A stretch of 64,000 bases of DNA, taken from contig NZ_JNZS01000004.1 of the NCBI RefSeq assembly GCF_000718515.1, forward strand, positions 431,851 through 495,850. The letters run 5' to 3'. A program made the position numbers and the translations under genes. Source of the DNA: Micromonospora parva (GTDB lineage: Bacteria; Actinomycetota; Actinomycetes; Mycobacteriales; Micromonosporaceae). Shown piece after piece: positions 27,637 to 36,310 of this stretch. Each line of letters starts with the position of its first letter. Position 1 is the first letter of the stretch. The notes under the pieces are model-generated. The model saw nothing but the letters and a program-made list of their open reading frames with translations. It did not search any database and was not told the DNA's origin.

Positions 27637-29691
27637 TCAGCGCGGCGCGGCACCTCCAACGCCCGCCGGCGCGACCGACGCCCGCGCGCTACGGGCCGGT
27701 CGCACGAACCAGGCCAGGACGACGCTCACCACGAAAACCACGAGAAGGTACGCACCGAGTGTAGCCAGTCCGACACCCGCAATACCGACGATCGCCGCGA
27801 GCGCCACCAGCACCGAACGTCCCTCCCAACCCAGCGTCGCCGCGTGCAGCGGCGGTGCCGCCTGCCGCTTCTCCAGCCGGGCGGTCAGGTCATAGTGGTG
27901 CACGGTGAGCACGAAGACGTACCCGAAGATCAGCCAGCCGGGCACCCCGCCGACCACGCCGACGGCGATCGCGAACAGGTACTCGGCGGCCCGCAACGCC
28001 GCCGGGACCAGCCAGTCCAGCGGACCGTTGTGCGCCGCCCCGGCGCCCAGGCCGCCGACCAGCAGCACCAGCAGCGCGACCGGCACCGCCCACCGGAGCT
28101 GATCGGGCGCGTCGTTCAGCAGCGCCCCGACCAGCAGCACCGCCGGGCCGAGCGCGGCGATCACCGCCAGGGTCAGCGGCCCCATCGGGCGCAGCACCGG
28201 CAACCAGCGGGCCAACGGGCCGTCGTCGCGGTGCAGGGTGGCGTCGACAGTGTCCAGCACCGGCACCCACATCCAGCGGGCCCGCAGCGTCCGCAGCGCA
28301 CCGGTGTACGCGAACGCCAGCACCCCCCAGACCAGCACGGCGATCAGGCTGACCAGCGGGTTGAACAGCGCCACGGTCAGCGCGATCAGCGCCCACCGCT
28401 CACCGATCGGGAAGACCACGGTCCGCTTCAGCCAGTACGACAGCGAACCGGTGTCCGCCTGCACCCGGGTCGACGCCGCGTTGAGCCGGTCACCGATCCC
28501 GCCGCTGGCGTTCGTCGCCGTACGCGGCCGACGGGCCGCCTCGTCGTGCAGCACCCCGTACCAGGTGTCGGTCATGTGCCGGACGGTCTGCAACGTCATC
28601 GCGGCGATCGCGAGCGCCCACCCGTTACCCAGCCCGGCGTGGCTCACCCCGAAGCCCAGACCGGCGTAGACCACGTACTCCTTGGCCCGGTCCGCCATCG
28701 TGTCCAGCCAGCCGCCCCAGGCGCTGAAGTGCCGGGTGTAGCGGGCCAGTTGGCCGTCCACGCAGTCCAGTACGAAGCCGAGATAGAGCAGCACCGCGCC
28801 ACCGACCAGCGCGGGTCGCCCACCGACCCCGAACAGTACCGCCGCCGCCAGCGCGAAGAGCACCGAGATCACCGTCACCCCGGTCGGGGTGAGCCGGAGC
28901 CGCGCCGACAGCCGGACCAGGTACGGCGACCAGGTGCTGACGAAGTAGGTGGAAAAGAAGTCGTCCTTCTCCTTCACCGACAACCGCAGCTCGGCCCGGT
29001 CCTCGTCGACAGCGGTCACCGCCGCCTCGGCAACGGCCAGCCCGGCCGTGTCCTCGACCCGGTGCGCGACGAGCAGGCGTACCCGCTGGGCGAAGATCAG
29101 GGTGCCGAGCGCCGCGAGGCCCGCGAAGAGCCGGTCCACGGCGGGCCCGGGGGCACCGGCCGCGGCCGACCCGCCGGCCCCGGCGGTCGTCGGCAGCGGA
29201 GCCACGTCGCCGACCGGACCGATCGGGGCGGCGACGGGGAGCATTCCGGACGCGGCGGCCCGGGCGGCGGCCGCGAGGGTCGGCAGGTCGTCCACGCCGA
29301 CCCGCAGCGCACCGCCGAACACGCCGGTGGCGTCCCCGTCGAGGGCGTCCAACGCGCCGGCGTCGACCACCTGGCCGCGCTCCTCCCGGACGGCGGTCCG
29401 ACCGGGCACCGGCGGGTCGCCGAGCACCAGCGCCACAGTCGGCCCCACCGGGCTGGTGGCCAGGTGCCGCAGGACGGCGGTGTGCGCGACCAGGTCCGTT
29501 CCGGTGATCAGCACCGGGGCGGTCGCGGTGGCGACCAGGTCGGTCAGCTCGTCGAGGGTGGCGGCGAAGCGCACCTCGTCCGCCCCGGCCCGGCGCAACT
29601 GGGCGGCCAGTCGGTCGGCCAGCGGCTCACCGGTCGCCGTGGTCAGGCCCGCCGCGGATGGTCCGGCGGCGAGCACGATCGCGAGCGTCAC
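27637..29691 (-). CDS. CDP-alcohol phosphotransferase with N-terminal nucleotidyltransferase-like domain
   Basis: 684 aa. The CDP-alcohol signature DG-x2-AR-x8-G-x3-D-x3-D is complete (VDGQLARYTRHF, then WGGWLDTMAD) at about residues 310-335. The N-terminal ~220 residues look like a degenerate NTP-transferase (AIVLAAGPSAAG, lacking the usual basic signature). The C-terminal half has about ten membrane helices. It overlaps tagH by 4 nt. Context suggests it makes the lipid-linked or phosphodiester precursor of the exported polymer. Alternatives are phosphatidylinositol-type synthesis. Confidence 0.85.
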   Translation of the reverse strand: MTLAIVLAAGPSAAGLTTATGEPLADRLAAQLRRAGADEVRFAATLDELTDLVATATAPVLITGTDLVAHTAVLRHLATSPVGPTVALVLGDPPVPGRTAVREERGQVVDAGALDALDGDATGVFGGALRVGVDDLPTLAAAARAAASGMLPVAAPIGPVGDVAPLPTTAGAGGSAAAGAPGPAVDRLFAGLAALGTLIFAQRVRLLVAHRVEDTAGLAVAEAAVTAVDEDRAELRLSVKEKDDFFSTYFVSTWSPYLVRLSARLRLTPTGVTVISVLFALAAAVLFGVGGRPALVGGAVLLYLGFVLDCVDGQLARYTRHFSAWGGWLDTMADRAKEYVVYAGLGFGVSHAGLGNGWALAIAAMTLQTVRHMTDTWYGVLHDEAARRPRTATNASGGIGDRLNAASTRVQADTGSLSYWLKRTVVFPIGERWALIALTVALFNPLVSLIAVLVWGVLAFAYTGALRTLRARWMWVPVLDTVDATLHRDDGPLARWLPVLRPMGPLTLAVIAALGPAVLLVGALLNDAPDQLRWAVPVALLVLLVGGLGAGAAHNGPLDWLVPAALRAAEYLFAIAVGVVGGVPGWLIFGYVFVLTVHHYDLTARLEKRQAAPPLHAATLGWEGRSVLVALAAIVGIAGVGLATLGAYLLVVFVVSVVLAWFVRPARSARASVAPAGVGGAAPR

Positions 29692-30434
29692 CGCGGGACC
29701 GCGGCGTGGTACGCGTCGAGCGCCTCGGCGATGGTGCCGTCGAGCGTCAACCGGCCCGCGTCGAGGTACAACCCCCGACGGCAGAACCGGGTCAGGTCCT
29801 TTTCGTTGTGTGACACCAGCACCAGCGTGCGCCCCTCCCCGAGCAGACGATCAATCGTCGCGTAACACTTCTTGCGGAACTCCGCGTCCCCGACCGCGGT
29901 CACCTCGTCCATCAGCAGGATCGGGTGCGGCAGGTGCGAGATGATCGCGAAGCCCAGCCGCACCTTCATCCCCGACGAGTAGTGCCGCACCGACGTGTCG
30001 ATGGCCCGTTCCACCTGCTCACCGGCGAACTCGACGATCTCGTCGAAGTGCCGCTTCAGGTAGCCCGTCGACAGGCCGTGCAGCCCACCGACCAGGTGCA
30101 GGTTCTCCCGGCCGGTCAGGTCGTTGGAGAAACCGGCTGACAACTCCAGCAGCGGCGCCACCGCGCCGTGCACCCGGATGTCGCCCTCGTCCGGAATGAG
30201 CACCCCGGCGATCAGCCGCAGCAGGGTGCTCTTGCCGGTGCCGTTGCGCCCGATCACCCCGACGGTCTCGCCGGGCTCCACGGTGAACGACACGTCCCGC
30301 AGCGGCCAGAACTGGCCGGGCAGCGCACCACGCGCGCCGCGGTGGATGAACAGCTCCCGCAGCCGCAGTTGACGGCGGCGGTTGCGGACGAACCGGATGC
30401 CCAGGCCGTCCGCCTCGATGATCGGCGTGGCCAC
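29688..30434 (-). CDS. tagH: Teichoic-acid-type ABC exporter ATPase (TagH-like)
   Basis: 248 aa. Walker A GRNGTGKSTLLRLIAGVL, signature HYSSGMKVRLGFAI and Walker B LLMDEVTAVGD with the family-specific AVGDAEF; the switch His is in SHNEKDLTRF. The order N-terminal GIRFVRNRRRQLRLRE then NBD matches polysaccharide and teichoic-acid exporters (TagH, RfbE, Wzt). It lacks the C-terminal substrate-recognition domain of Wzt, so export is probably chain-modification independent. It is 1 nt after tagG and overlaps the next gene. Confidence 0.92.
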   Translation of the reverse strand: MATPIIEADGLGIRFVRNRRRQLRLRELFIHRGARGALPGQFWPLRDVSFTVEPGETVGVIGRNGTGKSTLLRLIAGVLIPDEGDIRVHGAVAPLLELSAGFSNDLTGRENLHLVGGLHGLSTGYLKRHFDEIVEFAGEQVERAIDTSVRHYSSGMKVRLGFAIISHLPHPILLMDEVTAVGDAEFRKKCYATIDRLLGEGRTLVLVSHNEKDLTRFCRRGLYLDAGRLTLDGTIAEALDAYHAAVPR

Positions 30435-30435
30435 G

Positions 30436-31263
30436 TCACAGCTCCTTGAGCACGGCGGGCTCCAACCGGCGGAACGACCACCAACCGGCGACCAGCACCA
30501 GCAGGCTGCCGACGACAGTGGTGGCGAGCAGACGGGCGTCCGGAAACTCGTCCGGGTACCAGATCGCGTGGTGCAGCTGGAAGATCCCCACCAGCGGGTT
30601 CAGCTCGTACACCACCTTCAACCAGCCCGGCAGACCGGACTCCCGGACCAGGCTGAGCGGGTAGATGATCGGCGTGGCGTAGAAGAGCACCCGGATGATC
30701 AGACGCATCAGCCGCTCCACGTCGCGCATCAGCACGTTCCAGGCGGACAGCAGCAGGGCCAGCCCGGTCAGCAGGACGGCCTGCACGGCCACCGCCAGCG
30801 GCAGGGACAGCAGCGACCAACCGGGGTGGATCCGACCGTGCGCCGCGTAGATCACCGCGATCGCGACCAGGATCGGCAGGCCGGCCGCGTACTCGGCGAA
30901 CCGGCCGGTGACCCGGCCGATCGGGAAGACCTGACGCGGCACGTTCATCGTGGTGATCAGCCGGGACTGGCCGGTCAGCGCGTTCGTCGCCTCGCTCAGC
31001 GCCGAACTGGTCCACATCCAGGCGAAGATGCCGGTGATCAGGAACAACGGGTACGACCCGGCCGCCTCGCCGAGGTGCCGACCGGTGTCGCGGGAGTAGA
31101 GCACCCCGAAGACGAACCAGTAGATGGCGCCCATGCCGAGCGGCTCGATCAACGACCAGAAGTAGCCCAGCACCGACTGCTGGTACTTGACCGCCAGATC
31201 CCGCCTGACCAGGATGCGCAGCGAGTTGCGGTGCGACCACAACGCCGCGACGCCAGAGGTCAC
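30436..31263 (-). CDS. tagG: Teichoic-acid-type ABC exporter permease (TagG-like)
   Basis: 275 aa ABC-2 type permease with six hydrophobic segments and the family cytoplasmic motif RDLAVKYQQSVLGYFWSLIEPLG. The latter part has NPLVGIFQLHHAIWYPDEFPD. It forms the membrane channel with the ATPase encoded next (1 nt apart). It heads the four-gene operon that exports a cell-surface polyol-phosphate or polysaccharide. Confidence 0.92.
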   Translation of the reverse strand: MTSGVAALWSHRNSLRILVRRDLAVKYQQSVLGYFWSLIEPLGMGAIYWFVFGVLYSRDTGRHLGEAAGSYPLFLITGIFAWMWTSSALSEATNALTGQSRLITTMNVPRQVFPIGRVTGRFAEYAAGLPILVAIAVIYAAHGRIHPGWSLLSLPLAVAVQAVLLTGLALLLSAWNVLMRDVERLMRLIIRVLFYATPIIYPLSLVRESGLPGWLKVVYELNPLVGIFQLHHAIWYPDEFPDARLLATTVVGSLLVLVAGWWSFRRLEPAVLKEL

Positions 31264-31334
31264 CGCCGCCTCCCGCCTCCTGAAACGGACGACAGGTTAG
31301 CAGTCGGTGAACGATTGCCCCGAATCGACCGGAC

Positions 31335-32705
31335 TCAGCACTCGATCACGTTGACGGCCAGACCGCCCCGCGCCGTCTCCTTGTACTTGACCTTCATGTC
31401 GGCGCCCGTCTCCCGCATGGTCTTGATGACCTTGTCCAGCGACACCTTGTGCACACCGTCGCCGCGCAGCGCCAGCCGGGCGGCCGTGATCGCCTTGATG
31501 CTAGCCACCGCGTTCCGCTCGATGCAGGGGATCTGCACCAGGCCACCCACCGGGTCACAGGTCAACCCGAGGTTGTGCTCCATCCCGATCTCGGCCGCGT
31601 TCTCCACCTGCTCCGGGGTGCCACCGAGCGCCTCGGCCAACCCGGCCGCCGCCATCGAACACGCCGAACCGACCTCACCCTGGCAACCCACCTCGGCACC
31701 CGAGATCGACGCGTTCTCCTTGAACAGCACACCGATCGCGCCCGCCGTCAGCAGGAACCGCAGCACACCCTCGTCATCGGCACCCGGCACGAACCGGGTG
31801 TAGTAGTGCAGCACCGCCGGAATGATCCCGGCCGCGCCGTTGGTCGGCGCGGTGACCACCCGGCCGCCCGCCGCGTTCTCCTCGTTGACAGCGAGCGCGA
31901 ACAGCGTCACCCAGTCCATCGCGTGCAGCGGGTCGACCGTCCCGGCCTCCGCCTCCAGGCCGCGCCGCAGCTCCGCCGCGCGCCGCCGAACCTTCAACCC
32001 CCCAGGGAGTACGCCGTCCCGCTCGCAGCCGCGCTGCACGCACTCCCGCATCACCCGCCAGATCTCCAGCAGACCGGCCCGGATGTCCGCCTCGCTGCGC
32101 CAGGAACGCTCGTTGGCCAACATCACCTCGCTGATCGACAGACCGGTGCGGGTGGTGACGTCGAGCAGCTGCGCCCCGGTCAGGAACGGGTACCGCACCA
32201 CGGTGCTGTCCGGCGTGATCCGGTCCGCGCCGGCCGCCTCCTCGTCGACAACGAAGCCGCCCCCGACGGAGTAGTAGGTGCGGCTGCGCAGCTCCGCACC
32301 GGCACCGTCGTACGCCACGAAGGTCATCCCGTTCGGGTGGTACGGCAGCGACCGACGGCGGTGCAGCGTCAGGTCCCGATCCGGGTCGAAGGCGATCTCG
32401 TGCACGTCGAGGATGTTGATCCGCCGCTCGGCGCGGATCCGTTCGACCCGAGGACCGACGGTGTCCGTGTCGACAGTCTCCGGCGACTCACCGGCCAACC
32501 CGAGCAGCACCGCCCGGTCACTGCCGTGGCCGTGCCCGGTGGCACCCAACGAACCGAACAACTCGGCCTGCACCCGCGCCGTGTCAGTGAGCAACCCGTC
32601 GGCCTTCAACCCGCCGACGAACGTACGCGCGGCCCGCATCGGCCCCACCGTGTGCGAGCTGGACGGCCCGATACCGACACTGAAGAGGTCGAAAACACTG
32701 ATCAT
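31335..32705 (-). CDS. sdaA: L-serine ammonia-lyase (serine deaminase), single chain
   Basis: 456 aa, both domains fused as in the bacterial single-chain type. The beta domain starts [20 protein letters not shown]. The alpha domain holds the conserved cysteines for a 4Fe-4S cluster ([16 protein letters not shown] and [19 protein letters not shown]). It converts L-serine to pyruvate and ammonia without pyridoxal phosphate. ATG at 32705 follows GAGGA. It stands alone, downstream of a 530-nt gene-free stretch. Confidence 0.95.
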   Translation of the reverse strand: MISVFDLFSVGIGPSSSHTVGPMRAARTFVGGLKADGLLTDTARVQAELFGSLGATGHGHGSDRAVLLGLAGESPETVDTDTVGPRVERIRAERRINILDVHEIAFDPDRDLTLHRRRSLPYHPNGMTFVAYDGAGAELRSRTYYSVGGGFVVDEEAAGADRITPDSTVVRYPFLTGAQLLDVTTRTGLSISEVMLANERSWRSEADIRAGLLEIWRVMRECVQRGCERDGVLPGGLKVRRRAAELRRGLEAEAGTVDPLHAMDWVTLFALAVNEENAAGGRVVTAPTNGAAGIIPAVLHYYTRFVPGADDEGVLRFLLTAGAIGVLFKENASISGAEVGCQGEVGSACSMAAAGLAEALGGTPEQVENAAEIGMEHNLGLTCDPVGGLVQIPCIERNAVASIKAITAARLALRGDGVHKVSLDKVIKTMRETGADMKVKYKETARGGLAVNVIEC

Positions 32706-33237
32706 GGCTGCGCTTCCTCGCCGTCGTCCCGGCGTACGGGACCCGGGCGGGTCGTGACCACCGGTCTGGCGGCCCCGATGGTGACCGTCCGGGGTATGGG
32801 TGCCGGCCTTCCGGGGTGTGGAAGGCCGATCAGCCAGCCTACCCGCCCAGGTCACCGCCCACCCGGTCCGGGACGTGAACACCCCACGACCGTCCCCCGC
32901 CCCCGCCCTCGCCCGGCCCCGTCTCGCCGCCTCGCCCTCGCCCGGCCCCGTCTCGCCTCGCCTCGCCTCGCCCCGCAAGATCGTGCTCGATCCAGGGTTT
33001 AGTGGCATCCGCCCGGTCCGAGGCCACCACAACCAGGATCGAGTGCGATCTTGCGAGGCGGCCCGGCGGAGACAGGTGGTGGCGGACGTTCGGGGAGGCG
33101 TCAGCGGGGGTCTGCCCGGGTAATGCACCTACGGGTCCACTGGTTGCCACTCCACCTCGGGACCGAGGGCGAGCTGGTCATCCCCTTCTACCGTGGATTG
33201 CAGACGCGGCGCACCGCCGCAGAGTGGGAGTACGACG
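32706..33237. other. 532-nt gene-free stretch with direct and inverted repeats
   Basis: No convincing gene on either strand. It contains a 23-nt direct repeat (32906-32928 and 32935-32957), then three CTCGC pentamers, then a large imperfect inverted repeat (32971-33058, listed separately). It holds the upstream regions of sdaA (minus) and of the PspC gene (plus), but I could not assign promoters with confidence. Confidence 0.5.
32971..33058. repeat. Imperfect 28-bp inverted repeat
   Basis: The left arm contains CGCAAGATCGTGCTCGATCC (from 32974) and the right arm (33031-33058) is its near-complement, about 24 of 28 positions pairing, with a ~31-nt loop. It resembles dispersed intergenic palindromes rather than a simple terminator, because no gene end is close. 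Confidence 0.6.
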
Positions 33238-33447
33238 ATGAGTCGCAAACTGGTCCGGCCCCGTGAGGGGCGCATGCTCGCCGGTGTCTGTGCTGGCCTC
33301 GGTCGACGGTTCGGCATGTCCGCCGGGATGGTCCGGCTGCTGTTCCTGCTGTCCTTGCTGCTGCCCGGCACGCAGGTGATCGTCTACCTGATCCTGTGGG
33401 TGCTGATGCCGAACGAGGACCGCTACCTCGCCTCCACCGGCCACTGA
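33238..33447 (+). CDS. PspC-domain small membrane protein
   Basis: 69 aa. The PspC motif is clear: LVRPREGRMLAGVCAGLGRR, then FGMSAGMVRLLFLLSLLLPG and an ending LILWVLMPNED. One re-entrant plus one transmembrane hydrophobic segment. PspC proteins take part in envelope-stress responses, but no pspA is near. ATG at 33238 has GGGAG upstream; a longer frame from 33193 has no ribosome site. Confidence 0.9.
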   Translation: MSRKLVRPREGRMLAGVCAGLGRRFGMSAGMVRLLFLLSLLLPGTQVIVYLILWVLMPNEDRYLASTGH

Positions 33448-33467
33448 CCCCTCCCCGGTAAGACCAG

Positions 33468-33512
33468 ATCTTGGACAGTTTCCGTCAGCACGTGACGGAA
33501 ACTGTCCAAGAT
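33468..33512 (+). terminator. Perfect 20-bp hairpin after the PspC gene
   Basis: Arms of 20 nt (ATCTTGGACAGTTTCCGTCA and its exact complement) with the 5-nt loop GCACG. It follows the PspC stop by 20 nt and has no T tail. Its perfection and mixed base composition suggest a dispersed palindrome family acting as terminator. Confidence 0.65.
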
Positions 33513-33568
33513 TGCCCGCACCGCTGCCACGCCGGCCGCGAGGGAGCCCCCGGCGGCGGGCACGAAAC

Positions 33569-33622
33569 CGGGCCGTCAGCCCCAGCCGGGCCGTCAGCAG
33601 CAGCCGGGCCGTGAGCCACCGG
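33569..33622. repeat. Three 18-bp direct repeats
   Basis: Unit CGGGCCGTCAGC plus six variable bases, at 33569, 33587 and 33605. It lies in the gene-free interval between the PspC and DUF4230 terminators; not evidently coding. Confidence 0.5.
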
Positions 33623-33633
33623 GCACCAGCCGA

Positions 33634-33671
33634 GAAGCGCCCGCTCCGACGGAAGTCGGTGCGGGCGCTTC
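33634..33671 (-). terminator. Terminator of the DUF4230 gene
   Basis: Perfect 11-bp outer arms (GAAGCGCCCGC and complement) and inner CCGAC/GTCGG arms with loop GGAA, 24 nt beyond the stop codon of the minus-strand gene. Confidence 0.7.
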
Positions 33672-33694
33672 GGCGTACGGGGGGGAGGAGGAGG

Positions 33695-34528
33695 TCAGGG
33701 CGCCACGTAGGTGACAGTGATCTGCTGGTAGCCGAGGGAGCGGAGCAGCCCCTCCAGCATCTTGCGGGTGTTCTCCTCGGCGCGGGCGGAGAGCCCGCTG
33801 TCCCGGGCGGCGGCGGTGATCCGCTCCTCGGCGAGCTGGTAGACCTGCTGCTGCCGGTTGGGGTCGTTGCCGACCAGGTCACCGAGTCGGTTGAGCAGAC
33901 CGCGCTGCTCGGCGAAGACGTAGCTCTTCTCCATGTCGAGGTTGGTCTCGCCGAGCTGCGGCGCCGGCAACTTGATCTCGACGGACTTGCCGTCGGCGGA
34001 CTGGACGATGGCCCCGTCACCGATCTTGGTGAAGTCGACGTACGCCTCGACGCTGCCGGCCCCGACGAACAGGGTGCGCTCGTTGAGCAGGAAGTCCGGA
34101 ACGTTGCGCCGGTCGTTCTGGGTGTCGACCACGACCTGGAAGTTGCCCTCGGCGGCCACGTAGCGGCTGAGGTCCTGGATCGACTTGAGCAGCGGTGGCT
34201 GACTGCGGTCGGTCTGCTCCTTGGCGAACGGGTTGCGGAACTCCGGCAGGATGCCGGTCGCCTGAATGCCGAGCAGCACGATCACGGCCAGCGCGGCGGC
34301 GCCGAGCAGCAGGAGCAGACCTCGGGCCGCCCCACCACCCCCGCCGGTGCCACCGGTCGTCGGGCCACCGGGGCCAGCCGGGTCGGCGGGGTCGCCGGTG
34401 CCCTCCGGGGTATCGGTGGTCCACTCGGGTGTAGCGGTCGACCGCACCTTGAGATCGTCACCGGTCGGGTAACCGGGGAACTCCCTCGTGGGCTCGTTGC
34501 TGCCAGCGTCGCGGGCCATCACGCTCAC
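33695..34528 (-). CDS. DUF4230-domain membrane-anchored protein
   Basis: 277 aa. A hydrophilic, Gly/Pro/Thr-rich N-terminal region (1-68), one membrane helix (about 70-92, GLLLLLGAAALAVIVLLGIQ) and an extracytoplasmic DUF4230 domain (YVAAEGNFQVVVDTQNDRRN ... AYVDFTKIGDGAIVQSADGK). Function of the domain is unknown. Start is ambiguous between the GTG at 34528 and an ATG at 34519; a short GAGGA lies upstream of both. Confidence 0.85.
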   Translation of the reverse strand: MSVMARDAGSNEPTREFPGYPTGDDLKVRSTATPEWTTDTPEGTGDPADPAGPGGPTTGGTGGGGGAARGLLLLLGAAALAVIVLLGIQATGILPEFRNPFAKEQTDRSQPPLLKSIQDLSRYVAAEGNFQVVVDTQNDRRNVPDFLLNERTLFVGAGSVEAYVDFTKIGDGAIVQSADGKSVEIKLPAPQLGETNLDMEKSYVFAEQRGLLNRLGDLVGNDPNRQQQVYQLAEERITAAARDSGLSARAEENTRKMLEGLLRSLGYQQITVTYVAP

Positions 34529-34618
34529 CGTCCTCGTCAGACACGTCGTCTGTCAATGACGGTACGGCCCCGTTACGACAGTCGCGCGGCGAGCGCCAGG
34601 AAGCGACAAAGGAGCAGG

Positions 34619-35782
34619 TCAGGCGAATGCGGAGAGCCCGGTGAGCCGCTGTCCGATGACCAGTTGGTGGATTTCCGAGGTGCCCTCGTAGGTCAGCACG
34701 CTCTCCAGGTTGTTGGCGTGCCGCATCACCGGGTACTCGCCGGAGACGCCGTTGGCGCCGAGGATGGTGCGGCACTGCCGGGCGATGGCCAGCGCCTCCC
34801 GTACGTTGTTCAGTTTGCCCACGCTGACCTGCTCGGGCCGCAGCCGCCGGGCGTCGGCGAGCCGGCCCAGGTGCAGCGCGAGCAGTTGCCCCTTCACCAA
34901 CTCGACGGCCATGTCGGCGAGCTTCGCCTGGGTGAGCTGGAACCCGGCCAGTGGGCGACCGAACTGGGTGCGGGTGGTGGCGTACGCCAGTGTGGTTTCC
35001 AGGCAGTCGCGGGCCGCGCCGACGGAACCCCAGACGATGCCGTAGCGGGCCTCGGTGAGGCAGCTCAGCGGCGCCTTGAGGCCGACCGCCTCGGGCAGTC
35101 GGGCGTCGGCCGGGAGCCGGACGTCGTCGAGCACGATCTCGCCGGTCACCGACGCGCGCAGCGACATCTTGCGGTGAATCTCCCGGGCCGTGACGCCGGG
35201 CGTGTCCATTGGTACGGCGAAACCCCGTACGCCCTCGTCGGTGCGGGCCCAGATCACCGCGACGTCCGCGATCGGGGCGTTGGTGATCCACATCTTTCCG
35301 CCGGTGAGCACCCAGTCGTCGCCGTCGCGGCGCGCCCGGGTGGCCATCGAGGCGGGGTCGGAACCGTGGTCCGGCTCGGTCAGGCCGAAGCACCCGATCG
35401 CCTCACCGGTGGCCATCGACGGCAGCCAGCGTTGCTTCTGCTCCTCGCTGCCGTAGCGCCAGATGGCGTACATGGCGAGCGATCCCTGCACCGAGACCAG
35501 CGAGCGGACGCCGGAGTCACCGGCTTCCAGCTCCTGGCAGGCGAGCCCGTAGGCGACCGCTGAGGTGCCGGCGCAGCCGTAGCCGGTCAGGTGCATGCCG
35601 AGCAGGCCGAGCTTGCCGAACTCGCGGGCCAGCTCCCGGGCGGGCACCCGGCCGTCCTCGTACCACTCGGCGACGTGGGGCCGCACCCGGTCGTCGACGA
35701 GTTGGCGGACGACGTCACGGACCTGCCGCTCCTCCTCGCTGAGCGACGGGTCCAGGTCGAGCAGGTCCAGCGGAGCGGTCAT
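34619..35782 (-). CDS. Acyl-CoA dehydrogenase, glutaryl-CoA dehydrogenase-like
   Basis: 387 aa flavoprotein. CFGLTEPDHGSDPASMATRA binds FAD and substrate. The catalytic base is the Glu in TYEGTSEIHQLVIGQRLTG near the C-terminus, at the position used by glutaryl- and isovaleryl-type enzymes; the closest resemblance is glutaryl-CoA dehydrogenase (lysine/tryptophan degradation). Without an arginine-site check the substrate remains inferred. The ATG at 35782 has a -10 box at leaderless distance. Confidence 0.88.
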   Translation of the reverse strand: MTAPLDLLDLDPSLSEEERQVRDVVRQLVDDRVRPHVAEWYEDGRVPARELAREFGKLGLLGMHLTGYGCAGTSAVAYGLACQELEAGDSGVRSLVSVQGSLAMYAIWRYGSEEQKQRWLPSMATGEAIGCFGLTEPDHGSDPASMATRARRDGDDWVLTGGKMWITNAPIADVAVIWARTDEGVRGFAVPMDTPGVTAREIHRKMSLRASVTGEIVLDDVRLPADARLPEAVGLKAPLSCLTEARYGIVWGSVGAARDCLETTLAYATTRTQFGRPLAGFQLTQAKLADMAVELVKGQLLALHLGRLADARRLRPEQVSVGKLNNVREALAIARQCRTILGANGVSGEYPVMRHANNLESVLTYEGTSEIHQLVIGQRLTGLSAFA

Positions 35783-35795
35783 GGACGCCACCCTA
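35780..35795 (-). promoter_or_regulatory. Leaderless promoter: TAGGGT, 7 nt, ATG
   Basis: On the minus strand TAGGGT (35795-35790), GGCGTCC, then the ATG at 35782. Confidence 0.5.
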
Positions 35796-35817
35796 ACGAA
35801 GCTTCAGGCCGGACCGC

Positions 35818-36123
35818 TCACTCGATCGGCTCGGAGAGCACCAGCACCCGGGCGTGGATCTGGTTGCGCTGCTGGAGGGCGGCGCGCAGCGCCCGGTGCA
35901 GCCCGTCCTCCAGGTAGAGCCCACCGTTCCACTGCACCACGTGCGGGAAGAGGTCACCGTAGAAGGTGGAGTCCTCGGCGAGGAGCTTGTCCAGCGCCAA
36001 CTCGCGCTTGGTGGTGATCATCTGATCCAGGCGCAGTGGCCGCGGCGGGATCTCCGCCCACTGCTTGAGCGTCAGATTGTGCTCCGGATAGGGACGCCCG
36101 TCCCGGACCGCTCTGAAGATCAC
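35818..36123 (-). CDS. Conserved actinobacterial protein of unknown function
   Basis: 101 aa, soluble. Features: FRAVRDGRPYPEHNLTLKQW, then RPLRLDQMITTKRELALDKL and LYLEDGLHRALRAALQQRNQ. I believe similar proteins exist throughout streptomycetes and relatives, some labelled antitoxin-like, but I see no toxin gene or clear DNA-binding fold. The phrase 'EDGLHR' recalls ParB/sulfiredoxin-type turns, which is weak. GTG start with GGGGAG at 14 nt. Confidence 0.7.
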   Translation of the reverse strand: MIFRAVRDGRPYPEHNLTLKQWAEIPPRPLRLDQMITTKRELALDKLLAEDSTFYGDLFPHVVQWNGGLYLEDGLHRALRAALQQRNQIHARVLVLSEPIE

Positions 36124-36310
36124 GACGGCACGCTCCCCTCCCCGTGGCCGGGCCGACCGACGGCGCCGAGCCGGGCCGCGGCGGGCACCGCGCGGCGCGG
36201 CACCGATGACCGTGCCAGCCTAGCCGCCCAGCGCACGCTGCGTTCTGCTCCCTGATGTCAGTTTCGCTATCGCTCGTCCGATCCTCAACCGGACGAACGG
36301 GACGTCCGCC

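Noticed and set aside
27253..29865. An 870-codon plus-strand open frame antisense to the CDP-alcohol gene
   Set aside because: Composition (Arg/Gln/His/Pro-rich) is typical of GC-rich antisense frames; the minus strand encodes a complete CDP-alcohol signature.
33512..35563. A 683-codon plus-strand open frame opposite the DUF4230 and acyl-CoA dehydrogenase genes
   Set aside because: It crosses two terminators and opposes two well-supported genes; no ribosome site or domain.
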